Positions 12,397 to 25,800 of a stretch of 64,000 nt of DNA are shown piece after piece. The translations under genes were made by a program, and so were the position numbers. The notes under the pieces were generated by a model. That model did not search any database. It saw only the letters and a list, made by a program, of their open reading frames with translations, and was not told the origin of the DNA. Numbering within the stretch: the stretch's first letter is position 1; each line of letters opens with the position of its first letter. The DNA is from Antitrichia curtipendula. Its lineage: Eukaryota; Streptophyta; Bryopsida; Hypnales; Leucodontaceae. The stretch is from the NCBI GenBank assembly GCA_951230915.1, contig OX579641.1, forward strand, positions 13,060,254 to 13,124,253, read 5' to 3'.

Positions 12397-14902
12397 TTGA
12401 GTTCAAGAAAAGCCAATTTCAATTCATTTCAACAAATGTAAAGTGTTTATATTTATGGGTTTTGTCAAATTGGAATTTTTTTTCAAAAATGGCTTAGTTG
12501 ACACTCAAAGAATGTACAAGGGAAAGTAAGAAAATGAAGTGAAATGAAAATATGGATGTAAAGGAAGAATTTGTATAGAATAGTGTATGGGGATGATACA
12601 TAGCTTTTCATTGTACAGTTTATTGTGCAATAATAGACTCAAGCCATATTCATATTCTGAAAATTGGTCTAATATCTAAGTACCATCACTTAATTAAATA
12701 TTTTCACTTGTAAATATGGAAAATTTTGTTAAAGTGGCATTATTCCATATGCCATTTTTCTATTCATTTCTTTCTTTCAATGCCAATTTTGTTAAATTGG
12801 TATATTTCTATAAACTTGGCAGTTTTACATTTAAACCATGCATTTTGAAATCTATATGCCATTGTAAATTTGTAATTAGATGAACATTGATAATTTTGTA
12901 AAATTGTAATAATTCTTGCTTCCAAAATTGTAATATACATCTATGCAAAATTCTAAAATCTATCATACATATAGAATTGTTTCAAATTGCATGGCTAGAA
13001 AGTACAAAGGTAGTGGAATATACAACAAATGAACAAAATTGACATTTAAGAACTCATCAACCATTACCCTCCAAAATTTTGGCACTTGATTAGTTCAATT
13101 GATTTAGAACTAAATTTAGAACCATAATAATAATAAGCCCATCGTGATGGGATGCGCACTTTAATAAAATGGGTAGGTTTTGCATAGCACAAAGTTTAGG
13201 TAATTCTCACAACCATCTATAGCAAATTGTTGCATTTTTGTCCTTCAAAGTTGGAAACCAATTTAAGTAATATTTGGAAGTACAATAGGGCAAAAACAAG
13301 AAACAACTACTAATTTTGTAGCGTTTAGGGTAGTATTGATTGGAACTATTCTTTGCCTTTTAAAAAGACTTTTTTGCAATGCCTATTGTCTAAAATTAGT
13401 TTGCCACTAAAATTAACCAATAATCTCATAAAGTCAAGTCTCCAAAAAATTCCAAAACTATTATAATCACATGGACAATAATCCCTAAATGGAAATTTAA
13501 TGAAAAATATTTTTTAATGTTTGTATATTAAAATAATAATAAAATACTTTTAAATTAAAATTAGCCATTCTTTCTAGCATAAAGGGGTTTTAGTCAATTA
13601 AATACTTCTTTATACAATTAAATTCTAATATTCCTATACTTTTACAAAGTTGAAGCACTTTGAGCGCATAGGTGAGACAAAGATTTTCTATTGGCCAAAT
13701 TTCTTTAATAGACTGTATAATGCTCAAATATAACCTTAATTCTCAATTTGCAGTTCCAAACTTGTTTTGTTAAGATAGAAATTGTATAATAAAAATCCAA
13801 ATATGGAAGTGTGACATTCAATTGAGGGTTGGATCTAAATAATTAAAAAAATCTGAAAATTTTGAAAAATAATCCAACAGGTCTTGGTTTTTTAGTTTTA
13901 AGAGATTTTGGTAGAGATCAAGCTCAAATATATTGAATCTTGGGGAAGAAAAATCACATTGTATATTTGTTTCAAAAATTTATAGAATAAATTTGATTTT
14001 CTAGTGTTAAAAACTCTTAGAAATGAGTCTTAAATGCATCAAATTTTTGGTCAAAAATTGTATTTGTAATTTATTTCAAAAAATTACAGACTAGATTTTG
14101 AGGTGCAATAAACTGATTATGAATGTAAATGTTATATCATTTAATCTTATATTTTTTTCATAACCATAATATTAGATTCTTACGCAATATTAATGTGTTT
14201 TAGTTTTCATGTGATCTATATCTCTTCTAGTTCGACATATTATGGTTACAATGCAATAAGAGTGATGTCAACTACACAAACTTTAGCTTTTTGTTTAGTT
14301 TTGAACATGCTCTAAGAAGCTTGAAAAATGCCTTAATAAAAAGGTAGAGCCATATTAATGCTAGATTAAGCTTCATAGCAATAATTTGTCTTAGAGGTAT
14401 GAGATTTAGTTTTTTAGGCTGTAAAAATAAAATATTTATTATAAAAATATTCATACTATTTGTCATTGCTACTTATACCTTGAGAAAATTTGAAATTAGT
14501 TGGATTTTTTTAATTACATTTATTTAAATAATTTATTTTGGAATAGAAATAGTAACCATTGCATTTCCTTAAAACTAATTGAAATTTTCCACATTAATAG
14601 CCAACACACAATCTCATCTAATACAATATTAAAAAAGCATTATTTTGTATATAGTTTGAAATGTCAAATTAAACATAGGAAGTATGGTTCGACTATTTAG
14701 CCATGGAGGAGGGTTGACCCTAATGACCTTGCAACCATTTAGTAGTCGTTTCTCATCTTTGAAAAACATTTTTTGGGTGGTAATTTATTTTTACCAAGTT
14801 TTCAATTTCTTATGCATATAATATTTTTAATGAAATATCTTCAAATAAATATATTAGAAATTGGAATTATTATTCCTTGCCTTATTATACAGAAGATATG
14901 AC
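12397..14902. other. AT-rich intergenic DNA with faint old repeats, no gene seen
   Basis: The part at 13870-14160 resembles 20290-20480 (shared words such as ATATTGAATCTTGG/ACATTAGATCTTGG and CAATAAACTGAT/CATAAATTGAT). It is therefore another old dispersed repeat. Nothing looks coding. Confidence 0.45.
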
Positions 14903-14918
14903 AATAGTAGTGACATTT

Positions 14919-15202
14919 TTTTTTTTTTTTTTGAACATGGACAATTTCCATTAATCACGGAAACAGAACAATGAACCAGCAGGCACAGCCCACGGCGAAA
15001 TTTTTTCCTTTTCTACAACTTTCACACACAAGAGCCCTTCGCTATAACTATTTTCGAGTGTGTGTCTATATTTTTTTTAAACGATCAGAACCAAATTGCG
15101 CAGCAACCACCAAACAGAAACTCAAAGCCAGAGTCCGAGCAGAAAGGGAGAAAGGGAGACAGTACGCCTCTCAGTCAAAGGATCCAAGCTTTGGCCAATT
15201 GA
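14919..15202 (-). mobile_element. Retro-inserted 284-bp segment with poly(A) tail (minus strand) and 16-bp target duplication
   Basis: AATAGTAGTGACATTT stands at 14903-14918 and again, identical, at 15203-15218. Between them lies 284 bp of distinctly higher-GC sequence that starts with a T-run (17 T at 14916-14932). Read on the minus strand it ends in poly(A). A long direct duplication plus poly(A) is the mark of LINE-type target-primed reverse transcription. I see no A-box or B-box of a tRNA-derived SINE, so a short processed retrocopy or a SINE of another kind are both open. The CTCTCTCC-rich start resembles a plant 5' leader. Confidence 0.85.
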
Positions 15203-15259
15203 AATAGTAGTGACATTTCATCATTGGATCAATGACCATTTCTTACTAATCAATATTAA

Positions 15260-16135
15260 CCCCTAAAGGTTTTTGACTATATTTTTGCAAAAAATGCTCT
15301 AAAACTGTCATTTCTTGGATACATGTATTGTAACAATAGGATCTTGTAGTTTTCCTAGATTGAGAAGATGTGGAAAAATTTCAGAAATTTCCACCATATA
15401 GATTGCAAGATATTAGCGTTTGAAGTGATAAAAATCTTTTTTTGAGCCCAATGCAAGAGCGAGTAGCTGCACTTCACAAGGTCACATTTGTACAAAAAAA
15501 TGTCCAAATGGTGGTGCTTCTTTGAATTCATTCTTCAAGGCAAGTTGGCTACATGCTTGAAAAATTTCAGATAATTTGGAATTGTACAACATATAGGAAA
15601 AAAATAGTAAGTAGACAGATGTAGAGGATGATTCAAAATACTAAATTCTTAACAATTTATTTATGGAGTTAAAAATGCCAATTCCAATGGTTGTAGTGTT
15701 GTAATAAAAAATCAACACCTAATGTTTTTTTTATTTTTTTCCAAAATATTGAAAATTGAGTTAAATAAAGGACTTGAAAGTTTATTTTAGAATATAAAGT
15801 CCATAACTACACACAAACTAAAACTCTACATAATCAAAATGGAATGATTCAAACCTTTCCTTGTATATATAAATCTAAAGGAAAAGATTCAAATTTTTAT
15901 TTATTAAAAAAGTGGTTTTAAAGAAGTTTATTTTGCTACTTGGGCTACCTACCAAACAATGAAAACTACATATCATACAATAAATTTTTAACCTTGTAGT
16001 CAAAAATTATAAGAAAATTTTGGCCTTAAAGCCACTCCTTGGGCACATTTTGTGTGAAAATTTCAAAGAAACAAAATAAACATTCCATTTGTAGTGAGCT
16101 GCTAGAAATTGCTATGTTGCCAAAAAAATAGTTTA
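15260..16135. mobile_element. TTAA-group element, copy 2
   Basis: TTAA at 15256-15259 is followed by CCCCTAAAGGTTTTTGACTA. The interior matches copy 1 from AAAATGCTCTAAAACTGTCA to the pair CACTTCACAAGGTCACATTTG and GGTGGTGC. The right end is eroded near 16135, so the boundary is approximate. Non-coding. Confidence 0.65.
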
Positions 16136-16382
16136 ATATTTTAGAAGATAACGGAGATGAGATTTTAGATAGTCTTTCAAAACTTTATATGTAAAAAATT
16201 TATTAACCTTATAATTGTAGAGCATTTCACCATGCCAATATAAGTTGTATTTTTAACACAATTGTGAAATATTTATAAATTTACAAAACTATAAATATTT
16301 TATTGAATTTGGTCTTACAGATAATTTCTATTTGGAATACATTAAATAATCTCTTTTGATGAATACCTCTAAAATTTGTTAA

Positions 16383-16938
16383 CCCCTAAATGACAATTGT
16401 TTGTTGAATGGATAATTGAAAATCTGGATAGGTTCCTATGAAGTCAATTTTGGTCGGGTATTCACAAAATTTTGCCACAAGGTGTGAATATGTATCCTTT
16501 AGTGGAAATTTAGTTGTTTTTTTCAATTGGGTATGAGATCAAAAGTTATGCTACCTTAAACTTTTATGGTAGCTTGGATAGCTTTTGCAAAACTCCTCCT
16601 TTATTTTTGAAATTTGGCAAGTATATAACTTACATGATATGAGATGCGAATTCAAAAAAACAACGATGTGTAGTGTAAAAATCTCAATCTAGAAATAGTT
16701 AACGGTTGTTGGCCTTGTCGAGCAAGGTAAAAAAAATTCTTTTAAATTCAAACATTATAATCTTTCAATCCGTGCTATTAAAGTTTCTAATTTTTTTTCA
16801 CACATTTCCATATTAGTCTTGTACAAATTTGTACATTTAAATTTTGAAAAAAACAAAGAAAAAACATTTTTTTCTCATTGCACTAAAAATGGCAGTTTTC
16901 ACAACTTCCATGCAAAACATGCTTTGGTTTGTTAGGGG
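16383..16938. mobile_element. TTAA-group element, copy 3 (short form)
   Basis: TTAA at 16379-16382 is followed by CCCCTAAATGAC. The right end reads GTTAGGGG followed by TTGA, a one-base change from TTAA, at 16939-16942. The interior differs from copies 1 and 2, so this is a second subfamily with the same ends. Non-coding. Confidence 0.6.
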
Positions 16939-16942
16939 TTGA

Positions 16943-17959
16943 AGGAACCTTTTATAGCACATCTAAGTTTGTTGAAAAATTGTTAGAGGATTAGAGTCTA
17001 AGTTGATCATAATGTTTGACATTGGTTTGACAAAGTTGGCATTTTAGGATTCAAACATCATAAATAAGTTTCCTATACTAACTATACTAATTCAAAATGT
17101 TCAGGTGCAAAATCTTAATTCTTTTACTTTTGCAAAGTAAGGTAAGAATTAGCCCTTCATTTTGTAGTTGGTTAGATTTGTATTTTCCTATTCATCCAAA
17201 CTTTTTACATCTCACAATAAATATTAGTTCCTTATGCAAAACTTATCCAAGGTGGATAAAGTTGTCATTTATTTGAATCCTTGTGACACCGTGATAGTTT
17301 GGGTAGACCAATCCACATGCTCGACTTTCAAGACCCACCTAGATCTCTAAGTAAAAATTTGTCCCAAGTTATTTTTAGGGTCATTTTACACCATGGTGAA
17401 GAAGTGCACCAATCAAGATTTGTAAGAAAATGCAACAATCTGATTGGAGGAAATATTTTATTCACTAGATTTGGTTTACACTATAGCCAAGATTTGTTAG
17501 GTGGAAAACTTCAAGCATGGATAAAAAAATAACATGGCGGCCTATGTGGCAATACTTTTTGTAAGGGAAGTATATTGGAGGTCAAATTTTTTGGATGGCC
17601 TCACTTCCCTCCCTCCCAAAAAAAACTTGGCATCAGTGAGAACTCCAACTTCATTTATTGTCTTTTCATTGTAGCATATCTCAACCATGCAATTGAAAGC
17701 TTCTTCTATTTCAAATAGCATAAGGTTGGGGTTTGCCTCTTTTTCTTTCACATTGCAAAACTATCCTCTTGGTGAAGTTGTCTAGTGTACTTTAATTTGT
17801 GAAGTTGTTTAGAAGACTTTTCCACTTCTCCACTATAACCAGTCAAGACTTCTTGTCATTCTTTTGTTGTCTTTTCATCTTCTTTTACATCCCACACGGT
17901 GCCTTAAAATAATCATGTTTTAGCCAATCTTCTTAGCCAATTGGTGCACTTCTCCATCA
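16943..17959. other. Intergenic DNA, no gene seen
   Basis: Two frames of about 70 residues (17299-17532 plus, 17542-17751 minus) show no family motif and are probably chance. Nothing else was recognised. Confidence 0.45.
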
Positions 17960-18325
17960 TTCATCTCAAACTTAAAGAAGGATGATTTTTTAACAGGTAT
18001 CGTATTGATTCTGTAGCTTCATACCTGCATATTATAATTGTACATATTACGTGTATTTAGACGCACTGAATCAGTGTCGTTAAAAAGTTTTCCAAAAGCG
18101 TATGATTGATGTACTTTAATTATACAAATGTAATATCCAAAATGCACCTAAACTATATTGATAATAGTATAAGAATCATACATTATTGATATTCATTATT
18201 TTTGCACTGATTCAGTGCGTCCAAATACACGTAATATGTACGATTATGGTACGCAGGTATGAAACCATGGAATCAATACGATCATCGTATGCAAGTATGC
18301 AGCCCCCAAGTTTGAGATGTTCACC
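17960..18325. mobile_element. Foldback miniature element with ~77-bp inner arms
   Basis: The arm 18001-18077 (CGTATTGATTC ... TACATATTACGTGTATTT ... CACTGAATCAGTG) pairs with 18205-18280. Outside these, CATCTCAAACTT near 17970 pairs with AAGTTTGAGATG near 18310, so the inverted repeat extends to about 17960-18325. The loop is about 127 bp. No coding potential and no clear target duplication. Confidence 0.75.
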
Positions 18326-18548
18326 GTAGTATAAAGTAGCCCTTATAGTTGGTTAATTTTGTATTCCTAAGTTCTCATAGCTATTTGGAGTCATCCTATT
18401 CTAATTATGAACTCGTATTTTCTATCCCTCATAAATAATAAATTCCATCATTTTGCCAAGAGTTGGGGCATATACCTTAAGACATAAATTAAGTGTCTTT
18501 AAAAAAAAGAAGCACATGTCATCCTGTGATGGTTTAGGATGACATGTA

Positions 18549-19611
18549 AGGTGGCTACACTCAAAATTGCACCACAATTATCAATATGTTTACATCTCCA
18601 AATGATATGTACAATAAGGTCTACTTCATTTATGAATTGCCAATTTGAGGCATTCAATTTTTTTCAATAATGTATAGTATAATTGGTAGATTTTAGTAAG
18701 CATAATTATCATTGCATCCTTGCATGACTCCAATCAAGCACACAAAAATTACATTTTTGGTGAATTTTTGAAGTCAATTTTCATTGTTTTACTCAACATT
18801 TTATTGAAAACAATTGGTGATGATTTTTTTAAATTCAATTGCATAGATATGTAGTGAAAATCTATATGTACATCTTTCATATAAAAAACACCCCATTAAG
18901 TAACAAAAATATAATCTAGGAAGAATTCAATGCGAGGCATCATATGACTAAACTTTGTGAAATAGATATCTATATATTTAAACTAGATTTTGGCAAAGTA
19001 ATTGTTCCATGATGATCAAATGTACAAAATTAGTTACAAAATGAGCGTCAAATATCAAAATCTAATTAAAACATAAAGATATCTAATTCACAAAGTTTGG
19101 TCGTATGACACCTCATATTGAATTCTTTCTAGAGGGAATTATGAAATGTTTTTGGAGATGCTTGTTGAAGGAAAGATGTGCATGTGGATGTTTCCTACAT
19201 ATCTATCCAATCAAATTAAAAAAATTCATCACCAATTGTATTCAATAAAATATTAAGTAAACCCATGAAAATTGACTTAAAGAATTCAGCAAAAATGGAA
19301 TTTTTTTTTTGAAATTGAAATTTGGTATATTTGTTTGGCATTGCGTAAGAATTGAATGTTATTCATGCAAGATCAAAAATTACAAATTTTTTTAATACTA
19401 TGCAATAAAAATTGGAATGGTTCAAATTGGCAGTTTGTAAATGAAGTAGACCTTATCGTACATATGCTGAAAAAAACAATTTGAGAACCTCTACCAAAAA
19501 AACTTTGACCCTTCATAACTTTTACATACAATATCCAAATGTCGCATTCTTGGTGTTTTGGAACCTCCTTTTCCTTGCCAACAAGAAAATATGATAATTT
19601 GACCAGTCTAA
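18549..19611. mobile_element. TA-flanked group D element, copy 1, left part (split by Harbinger)
   Basis: TA at 18547-18548 precedes AGGTGGCTACACTC. The later part (CATAACTTTTACATACAATA, TTGCCAACAAGAAAATATGA, GACCAGTCTAA) follows the copies at 48678 and 50393 in order. It stops exactly at GTCTAA, where the Harbinger begins; the missing end is at 30987-31043. It is enlarged by the foldback at 18605-19465. Confidence 0.8.
18605..19465. repeat. 861-bp foldback element with ~380-bp arms
   Basis: The ends ATATGTACAATAAGG and CCTTATCGTACATAT pair, and pairing continues inward through AGGTCTACTTCATTTA and TTGGTGATGA to about 18986/19060, leaving a loop of roughly 75 bp. The arms differ at scattered sites. 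A transcript would form a long hairpin, a possible siRNA or miRNA precursor (inference). It lies wholly inside the group D element. Confidence 0.8.
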
Positions 19612-20103
19612 GAGCATCACTACATGTCCTCTAAAATGGATGACCTCTTAAGAGAGGCCTCCAAAATTGGTCCACCCGTCTTACAAAAGAGATGACTAGC
19701 ATTTGCAAAATAGTGTCAACGAAAATTAGTCTCTCCCATCAGGGACTCTTGTTCTATAAATTGTATTCACTGGCACATCACTCTGAAACTTTGAAACCCT
19801 ACTCTCATGTCAAAACTTGCAATTTGCAATGCGCTTGAACCTCATTCTTTACTTCTAGTTTGCAATTTGCCACAAATTGGTTTAGATATTTTGAAGCTTC
19901 TTGCAATATTAAGCTAAGAATTTCATTTTAGGATTTATGTTTTGAGCAAAGTCCATGAATCTTTGCCCTCAACTGCATGAGAATGATAGATATTTTCATG
20001 AGTCTTCACTCTCAATGTCGTTGGAATGTTAGACATTTTCAAGCTTTTGTATGAGTCGTTATATTCAAAATCATCCAATTTTTATAAATATAAAACAACT
20101 TAA

Positions 20104-20751
20104 CCCTAAAATGCCCTTTGGCACCAAAATGTGGTGTCAAAGAAACTTTGAAGTTAAATAAAACCTTACCAAATTACTATTTTCAAAAAGTTTATATTTT
20201 TGAAATATTATTTTTGAAGTTTAGGTTTAGCATCTAAAATCTAATTATCAAAATAAACAATACTAGTTTTTCTATTCAAGACATTGTGCAAGGGTGTCCA
20301 TTGCAATCTTGACATTTTGTAGTGTTGAGGGCTCTTGGAATGAGCCTCAAATACATTAGATCTTGGAGAAAAAATTGCATTAGAAATTCATTTAAAAAAA
20401 TGTAGAGTACATTGTGAGAAGCCATAAATTGATTGGGATAGTGCATGTTAGGTCCTTCATCCTCATATTTATTTTATGACTAAATTTTTAGATTTGACAT
20501 GTGAAATTAGAATTAAAAAGCTTCAAATCAATTTCGCAAATTTGACACCTTTGTGATCAATCATTATAAATTTCCAATCCCATGAGTGATATTGTTTTGT
20601 ATTGTTTTCTAATGTAATTTTTAACATTTCTAATTTGAATTTGGACGGTCAGGATTCAGAAAAAAATTATACAACTTATCAAAAAGTTGTCTCCCTGTTC
20701 AATTTAGAGCAAATTCCTAGAAGTTCAAAGAAGGCCTTGGGCATTTAGAAG
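20104..20751. mobile_element. TTAA-flanked element inside Harbinger
   Basis: TTAA at 20100-20103 is followed by CCCTAAAATGCCC. The right end reads GGGCATTTAGAAG followed by TTAA at 20752-20755, so the ends are inverted repeats of about 16 bp with changes. The interior partly resembles 13870-14160. Non-coding. Confidence 0.65.
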
Positions 20752-21332
20752 TTAATATGCATTTTTCCTTGCATTTTTTCTTATATGGAAAATATAGTTA
20801 CACTTTGGTTGAATAATTCATGAAATTGAAATTAAATTTGTAGGAAATTTGGATTAATTTATTACAACTTACATCTATTACAAAAATCATGAAATTTGTA
20901 AAATTGTCTGGTGAAATCAATCAATTGCAAAATGAATAAAAATTCATCCAATTTAACTAGTTTGGTATATACCATGCAACTTCACTAATTTGGTATATAC
21001 AATGACTTCAAATAAATCCCTTTACAATAATGTTAATTTCTCAAGGCCTAACAACTTTTTCACATCGGAGGTTTTAAATGAATTGTTCCACTTTCATATT
21101 TTTATCTCATCAATGAATTAGAAATTTATATATTTTTAAAATGTACAAAAATAAAGACTAATTCGTCTAATATGCATGGAATAAATAGTAGAAAATATTG
21201 ATTATTGGATTTTAGATTATAACAAATTTGGATGATCAACTTTATGGGCCAAAGAATTTAGTTTTTACAAAATTACAGTTATAAGAAGATGAACAATAAT
21301 TTTCACACACACAAAGAAAAGTTGTGCTTTAA

Positions 21333-22269
21333 TCCCTAAAGGACCAAACACCATTTTCTAGCAACATAGTGGTTTTGGACAATTCACCACCAATGGAATC
21401 TTTTTTTTTCCTTTAAATTTTTACACAACATGCACTCAAGGAGCATCTTTTAAGGCCCAACAATTTTCATAACTTCTGACTACATAGTGAAAAATATTAT
21501 TGTATGATATGTAATTTTCATTGCTTAGTGGGTAGGCGGGCAACTCAAAAAATTCTTTAAAATCACTTTTTAAGAAATAATAATTTGAAATTTATTTTCT
21601 ATGTTCATATATACATTGCAAGCTTTGAATCATTCTATTTCTATTAATGAGATGAAAGTTACGAGGAGTTATAGTGTGCATGTAGTTATGAAATCTCTAC
21701 TCTAAAATAAACTTTGAAGTCCTTCATTGAACTCAATTTTCACTGGAATTGAAAAAAAAAAAAAAAAAGCATTGAGTGTAGATTTTTCATTACAACATTA
21801 CAACCATTGGAATTGTCATTTTTCAAATTCATAACTCAATTATTGACAATTCAGTATTTTGAATCTTTTTTCACTTCTTTCTAATTATTATTATTTTTCC
21901 TATATGATGTACAATTCCAAATGAGATGAATTTTTTTAAGCATGTAGCCAACTTGCTTTGAATATTGAAGCCAAAGAATAACCACCATTTTTGACATTTT
22001 TCAATTTCCAAATGTGACTTTGTGATCTATAGTTGTCCGTTTTCTTGTTGGGCAAAAAAAAAGGGTTTTGTTAATTTCAAAAACTAATATTTTGCAATCG
22101 ACATGGTGGAAATTTTTGAAAATTTTTAATCTAAATTTTCAAACCAACATACTACAAGATCCTATGGTTACATGTGTCCAAAAATATTTTTTTTCAAAAA
22201 TTTGGTACTTGCACTAGAAATGACAATTTTGGAGTGTTATTGGTGAAAACAATCTCTGACTTTTAGGGA
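21333..22269. mobile_element. TTAA-group element, inverted copy, inside Harbinger
   Basis: TTAA at 21329-21332 is followed by TCCCTAAAGGACC. The right end is ACTTTTAGGGA followed by TTAA at 22270-22273. The interior is the reverse complement of copy 1 (8863-9775). Both ends are readable. It carries an A-run near 21752 and no coding sequence. Confidence 0.78.
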
Positions 22270-22829
22270 TTAATCAAAGGTAGAAGTAGTATTTTTTAAT
22301 TTAAAAATTGAGAAGAAAAAAACACTCTCAAATTTTCACACATTTTTGGAATTGAAAGACTAAAACTAACCAAATTGGATGCTATAAAACTTAAATTTTT
22401 TTAATTTAAGCATCAATTTTTTCAATGAATAAAATCAATATTATTAGCACATTAAAACCATACTAATTACTCTATATTTAAAATCATACTACAATGAACC
22501 TTGTGTTTTTAAAATTGCTGAAAATACGTAATTGAAAAAAAAAATCTCAAACCCCAATTTGTTTGTGTAGAGCTAAGACTACAAATGACTAAAAATTATG
22601 GTGGAAAATTGAGTTCAAAATCATTGAATGTTCTAGTGTTTGGAGACATGCACATCTCAAAGACTTCAAACAATTGAATTGGTGAATGAGTAAACAAGGA
22701 AATAATCAAACATAATGTAGACAATAAAAAATTGCAATTTAATATTAGTAACTTTTACATTTTTGTGAACCAGCAGCCCAGCACTCCACCGTAGAATTTC
22801 TAATAATTATATATGTAACTAATAATGAG

Positions 22830-25800
22830 TTACATGTTCAAATTATCATCCATTTCATCTCCCTCCCCTTCTCTACCCTCCTGCAAATGTCCGTAGTATT
22901 CATTTTCTTCTATATAGTTGTCTCCTTCTTCTTCCTCCTCTTCTTTTGGAATTGTTTCAAGGTCTATTATACGTGGGCGTACTGGGGGCAAATATACTAG
23001 TGGCAAACGGACTGGTGACAAAGTCATTGTTAGTTGTTGTGTCTTTTGCCTTTGAATATTTCGAAGGGCTACCCTCTCTTCAACTCGTGCAACTTCTTCT
23101 TCCATGCGTAGTAGAAAGAATCTATCTGCTAAAGCCGAATTTCTATTCCCAGCTCCTTTGAATATATTCACAACTGTTTGGTCAATTGAGCATTGAATTT
23201 GTTGCTCCAAAAGTACATTCCTTTGAGCCACATTTGACGACAAAGATGAGGCGGCTTTTGCTGTTTGACATAGAGTGTATGTCCTTTGATTTTCATCTAC
23301 CTTCAGGCGTTTTGCTTGTCTACTACCCATTGGTCTATTACGGAATGTATCTTCACTAAAACTTGGAATACTAGAACCTGGGATACTAGGAGTTGGAATA
23401 CTAGGAGGAGCTTGTCCATGAGATGTAAATAACAAGGCCTCACTAGCCGAGGGCACATCCCGTGAAGAAGATGCTCTTTTTCCTAATGCTTTTGATGTCT
23501 CAGGTCCACCAGCTTCAAAAAAATGAGGAAAATCTTTCACTAGCACCCAACAGTGCATGAAAGAATAATTTTTTTTGTCTTTGTCATGTCGACTTTGGTA
23601 TAGTTTTAGAGCCTTATCAATGATGTCAGATTCATTTGTATCTGACTCATCAAGGTCTCTAATATTTGCTACACAAGCATTGAATTTAGCTGTCTCTGCC
23701 TTCATTATATTGAATTTTGTTTCTAGTGACTTTGCAGTTCTCTTAGTGGCACCTAATTAAGAGGATTATGCTTTAGTATCCAACTTTATTTTTAAAAACA
23801 ATGCTTACTTCCGTGTTCACATCTATAAATTTTAACATTTGACTTCCTATTGGTTTTAGGATTAAAACTATTATTATATCAAACATATGTTGTTGCAACT
23901 GTAGCTCAATTTCAGAGTTTTTAGTTCATGACATCATCACAAAGTTTAGAACCTACAGATTGACAATGAATATTGCATGGTTACTGTCATTTCATGGGTG
24001 CGTACAATAATTTATAACTTATTGCATCGTTACGATGCACACAATTACTACAAAAAAATTGGTACTACTTTGTAATCAGTATTAACTATGTAACTTCTTT
24101 ACAATCATTACAAGTGCGCAAAAGATACAATTTATGCATGAAAATTTATTATCTTTGCTGTGCATTTTTTGTGTGTTGAAATACACGAAAAATCCATGAC
24201 AATAATGTCACTGCCATTTGCATTGCAATAAAACTTATTAACTGGTATCAATGTTTAAAAAATTATTGTCAATGTTCAAATGAAGATAACGAATCTAATT
24301 AACAATAATTTCTTACTTCATTAAATTTATTGAATTTTATTTATCATAACTTGATTAGTTCTATATAATCTAATGGCCATCAAATTCTAGCTTCAGTTGG
24401 ATCCATTAGTAAGCCACCAAGGAACTTGGAGTGAAGGAACCATTTGACTAGGAACTGGTGAGAAGTGTGAGTGGGGACATAACATTCAAGAGCCTTCAGA
24501 GAGGCTACCTTTGCCTCTCTGAAGTCTTCATCCACGAAATGCATCCACATATTATTAATGTATGCTTCAGGACGGAGACAATGGCAGTACATTTATGGTG
24601 CGATCTATTTATTTGGCTAATTCTAGGACAAAATATACAAACAAATAATTATAAAGATAGATGGTCTGTCAAAAACCAAAGAATTCGTTGAACATTATAC
24701 CAATGAAATCTAACCATTTGCCATCAACAACTTAATTTGATTTTTCTGTCAACAAGAGAAGCTCTTTATGTACACTTGGGGTGGTAGGAGATAGAACAAC
24801 CCATGTGGGATATGTAATTTAGAGTTTGTAATTTCTCAACCGCTCATAATTAAGTCTAAAGTAGGAATTGTGTTAAAATTATAATTTCAGACCTCATTTA
24901 GGCATAGTGGAATACCTTTTTTTATTTTAAATTTGAACTTAAAAAAGGTGGAGAATCAAGCTAAGTTTCATCTCCAAAAATCTTTTTTGAATTTAGATCT
25001 TCCAATCAAAAGTTATGGACAAATTTCAGAGAGGATGTATGAAAATGTCAAAAAAATATCCTTTCAAACCCCTCTGTGAAATTTGTCTATAACTTTTGAG
25101 TGGAAGATTAAAATCTCAAACGGATTTTTGGAGATGAAATTTAACTTGATTCTACAACTTATTTTAGTTCAAATTATTTTGGAAAAAATTATTTTACTAT
25201 ACCTAAATGAGGTCTAAAATTATAGTTTTAACACAATTCCTACTTTAAACTTAACTATGAGTGGTTGAGAAATTACAAACTCTAAATTAGATATCCCACA
25301 TGGGTTGTTCTACCTCCTACCACCCCATATGTTCATAAATAATTGTCTTCTAATTCCTAATCACAGAACATGAATGGCTTGCAAAGCAGTGTGGCGGAAT
25401 TCAAACAGTTAGATTTCTGACCTGAATGAATTGATTGTAATATGTTTTAAGCTATATTTTGTGCTCAATTTCCCAGTAACCCGATTGTGCAGTCATGACC
25501 TTGGCACTGAGCAGAAATCTGACATTATTGACGCGTGGCTTATTAGCTAATGTTGGGTGTGGAATATTCCACATCATTCCGTCAGAGGGAAGGCAGCTGC
25601 TCTCACAGCTCTCGAATGTTATGGAGATCTGTTTTATTTTGAAATCCATCCAGTGAGCACTCAAACGATATGGGATAATTAGAAAATGAGAGTTGCACCG
25701 CTCATTGTCAAAACGTAGGAATTGAGTTAAGACTAAAATTTCAGACCTCATTTAGGCATAGTATATTAGTTTTTTGAAAAAAACTTCAAACTAAAAAAAG

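Noticed and set aside
24380..24691. Overlapping frames on both strands in the Myb intron
   Set aside because: They share a short GC island with a hairpin. Neither matches a known family nor offers splice sites in frame with the Myb exons.
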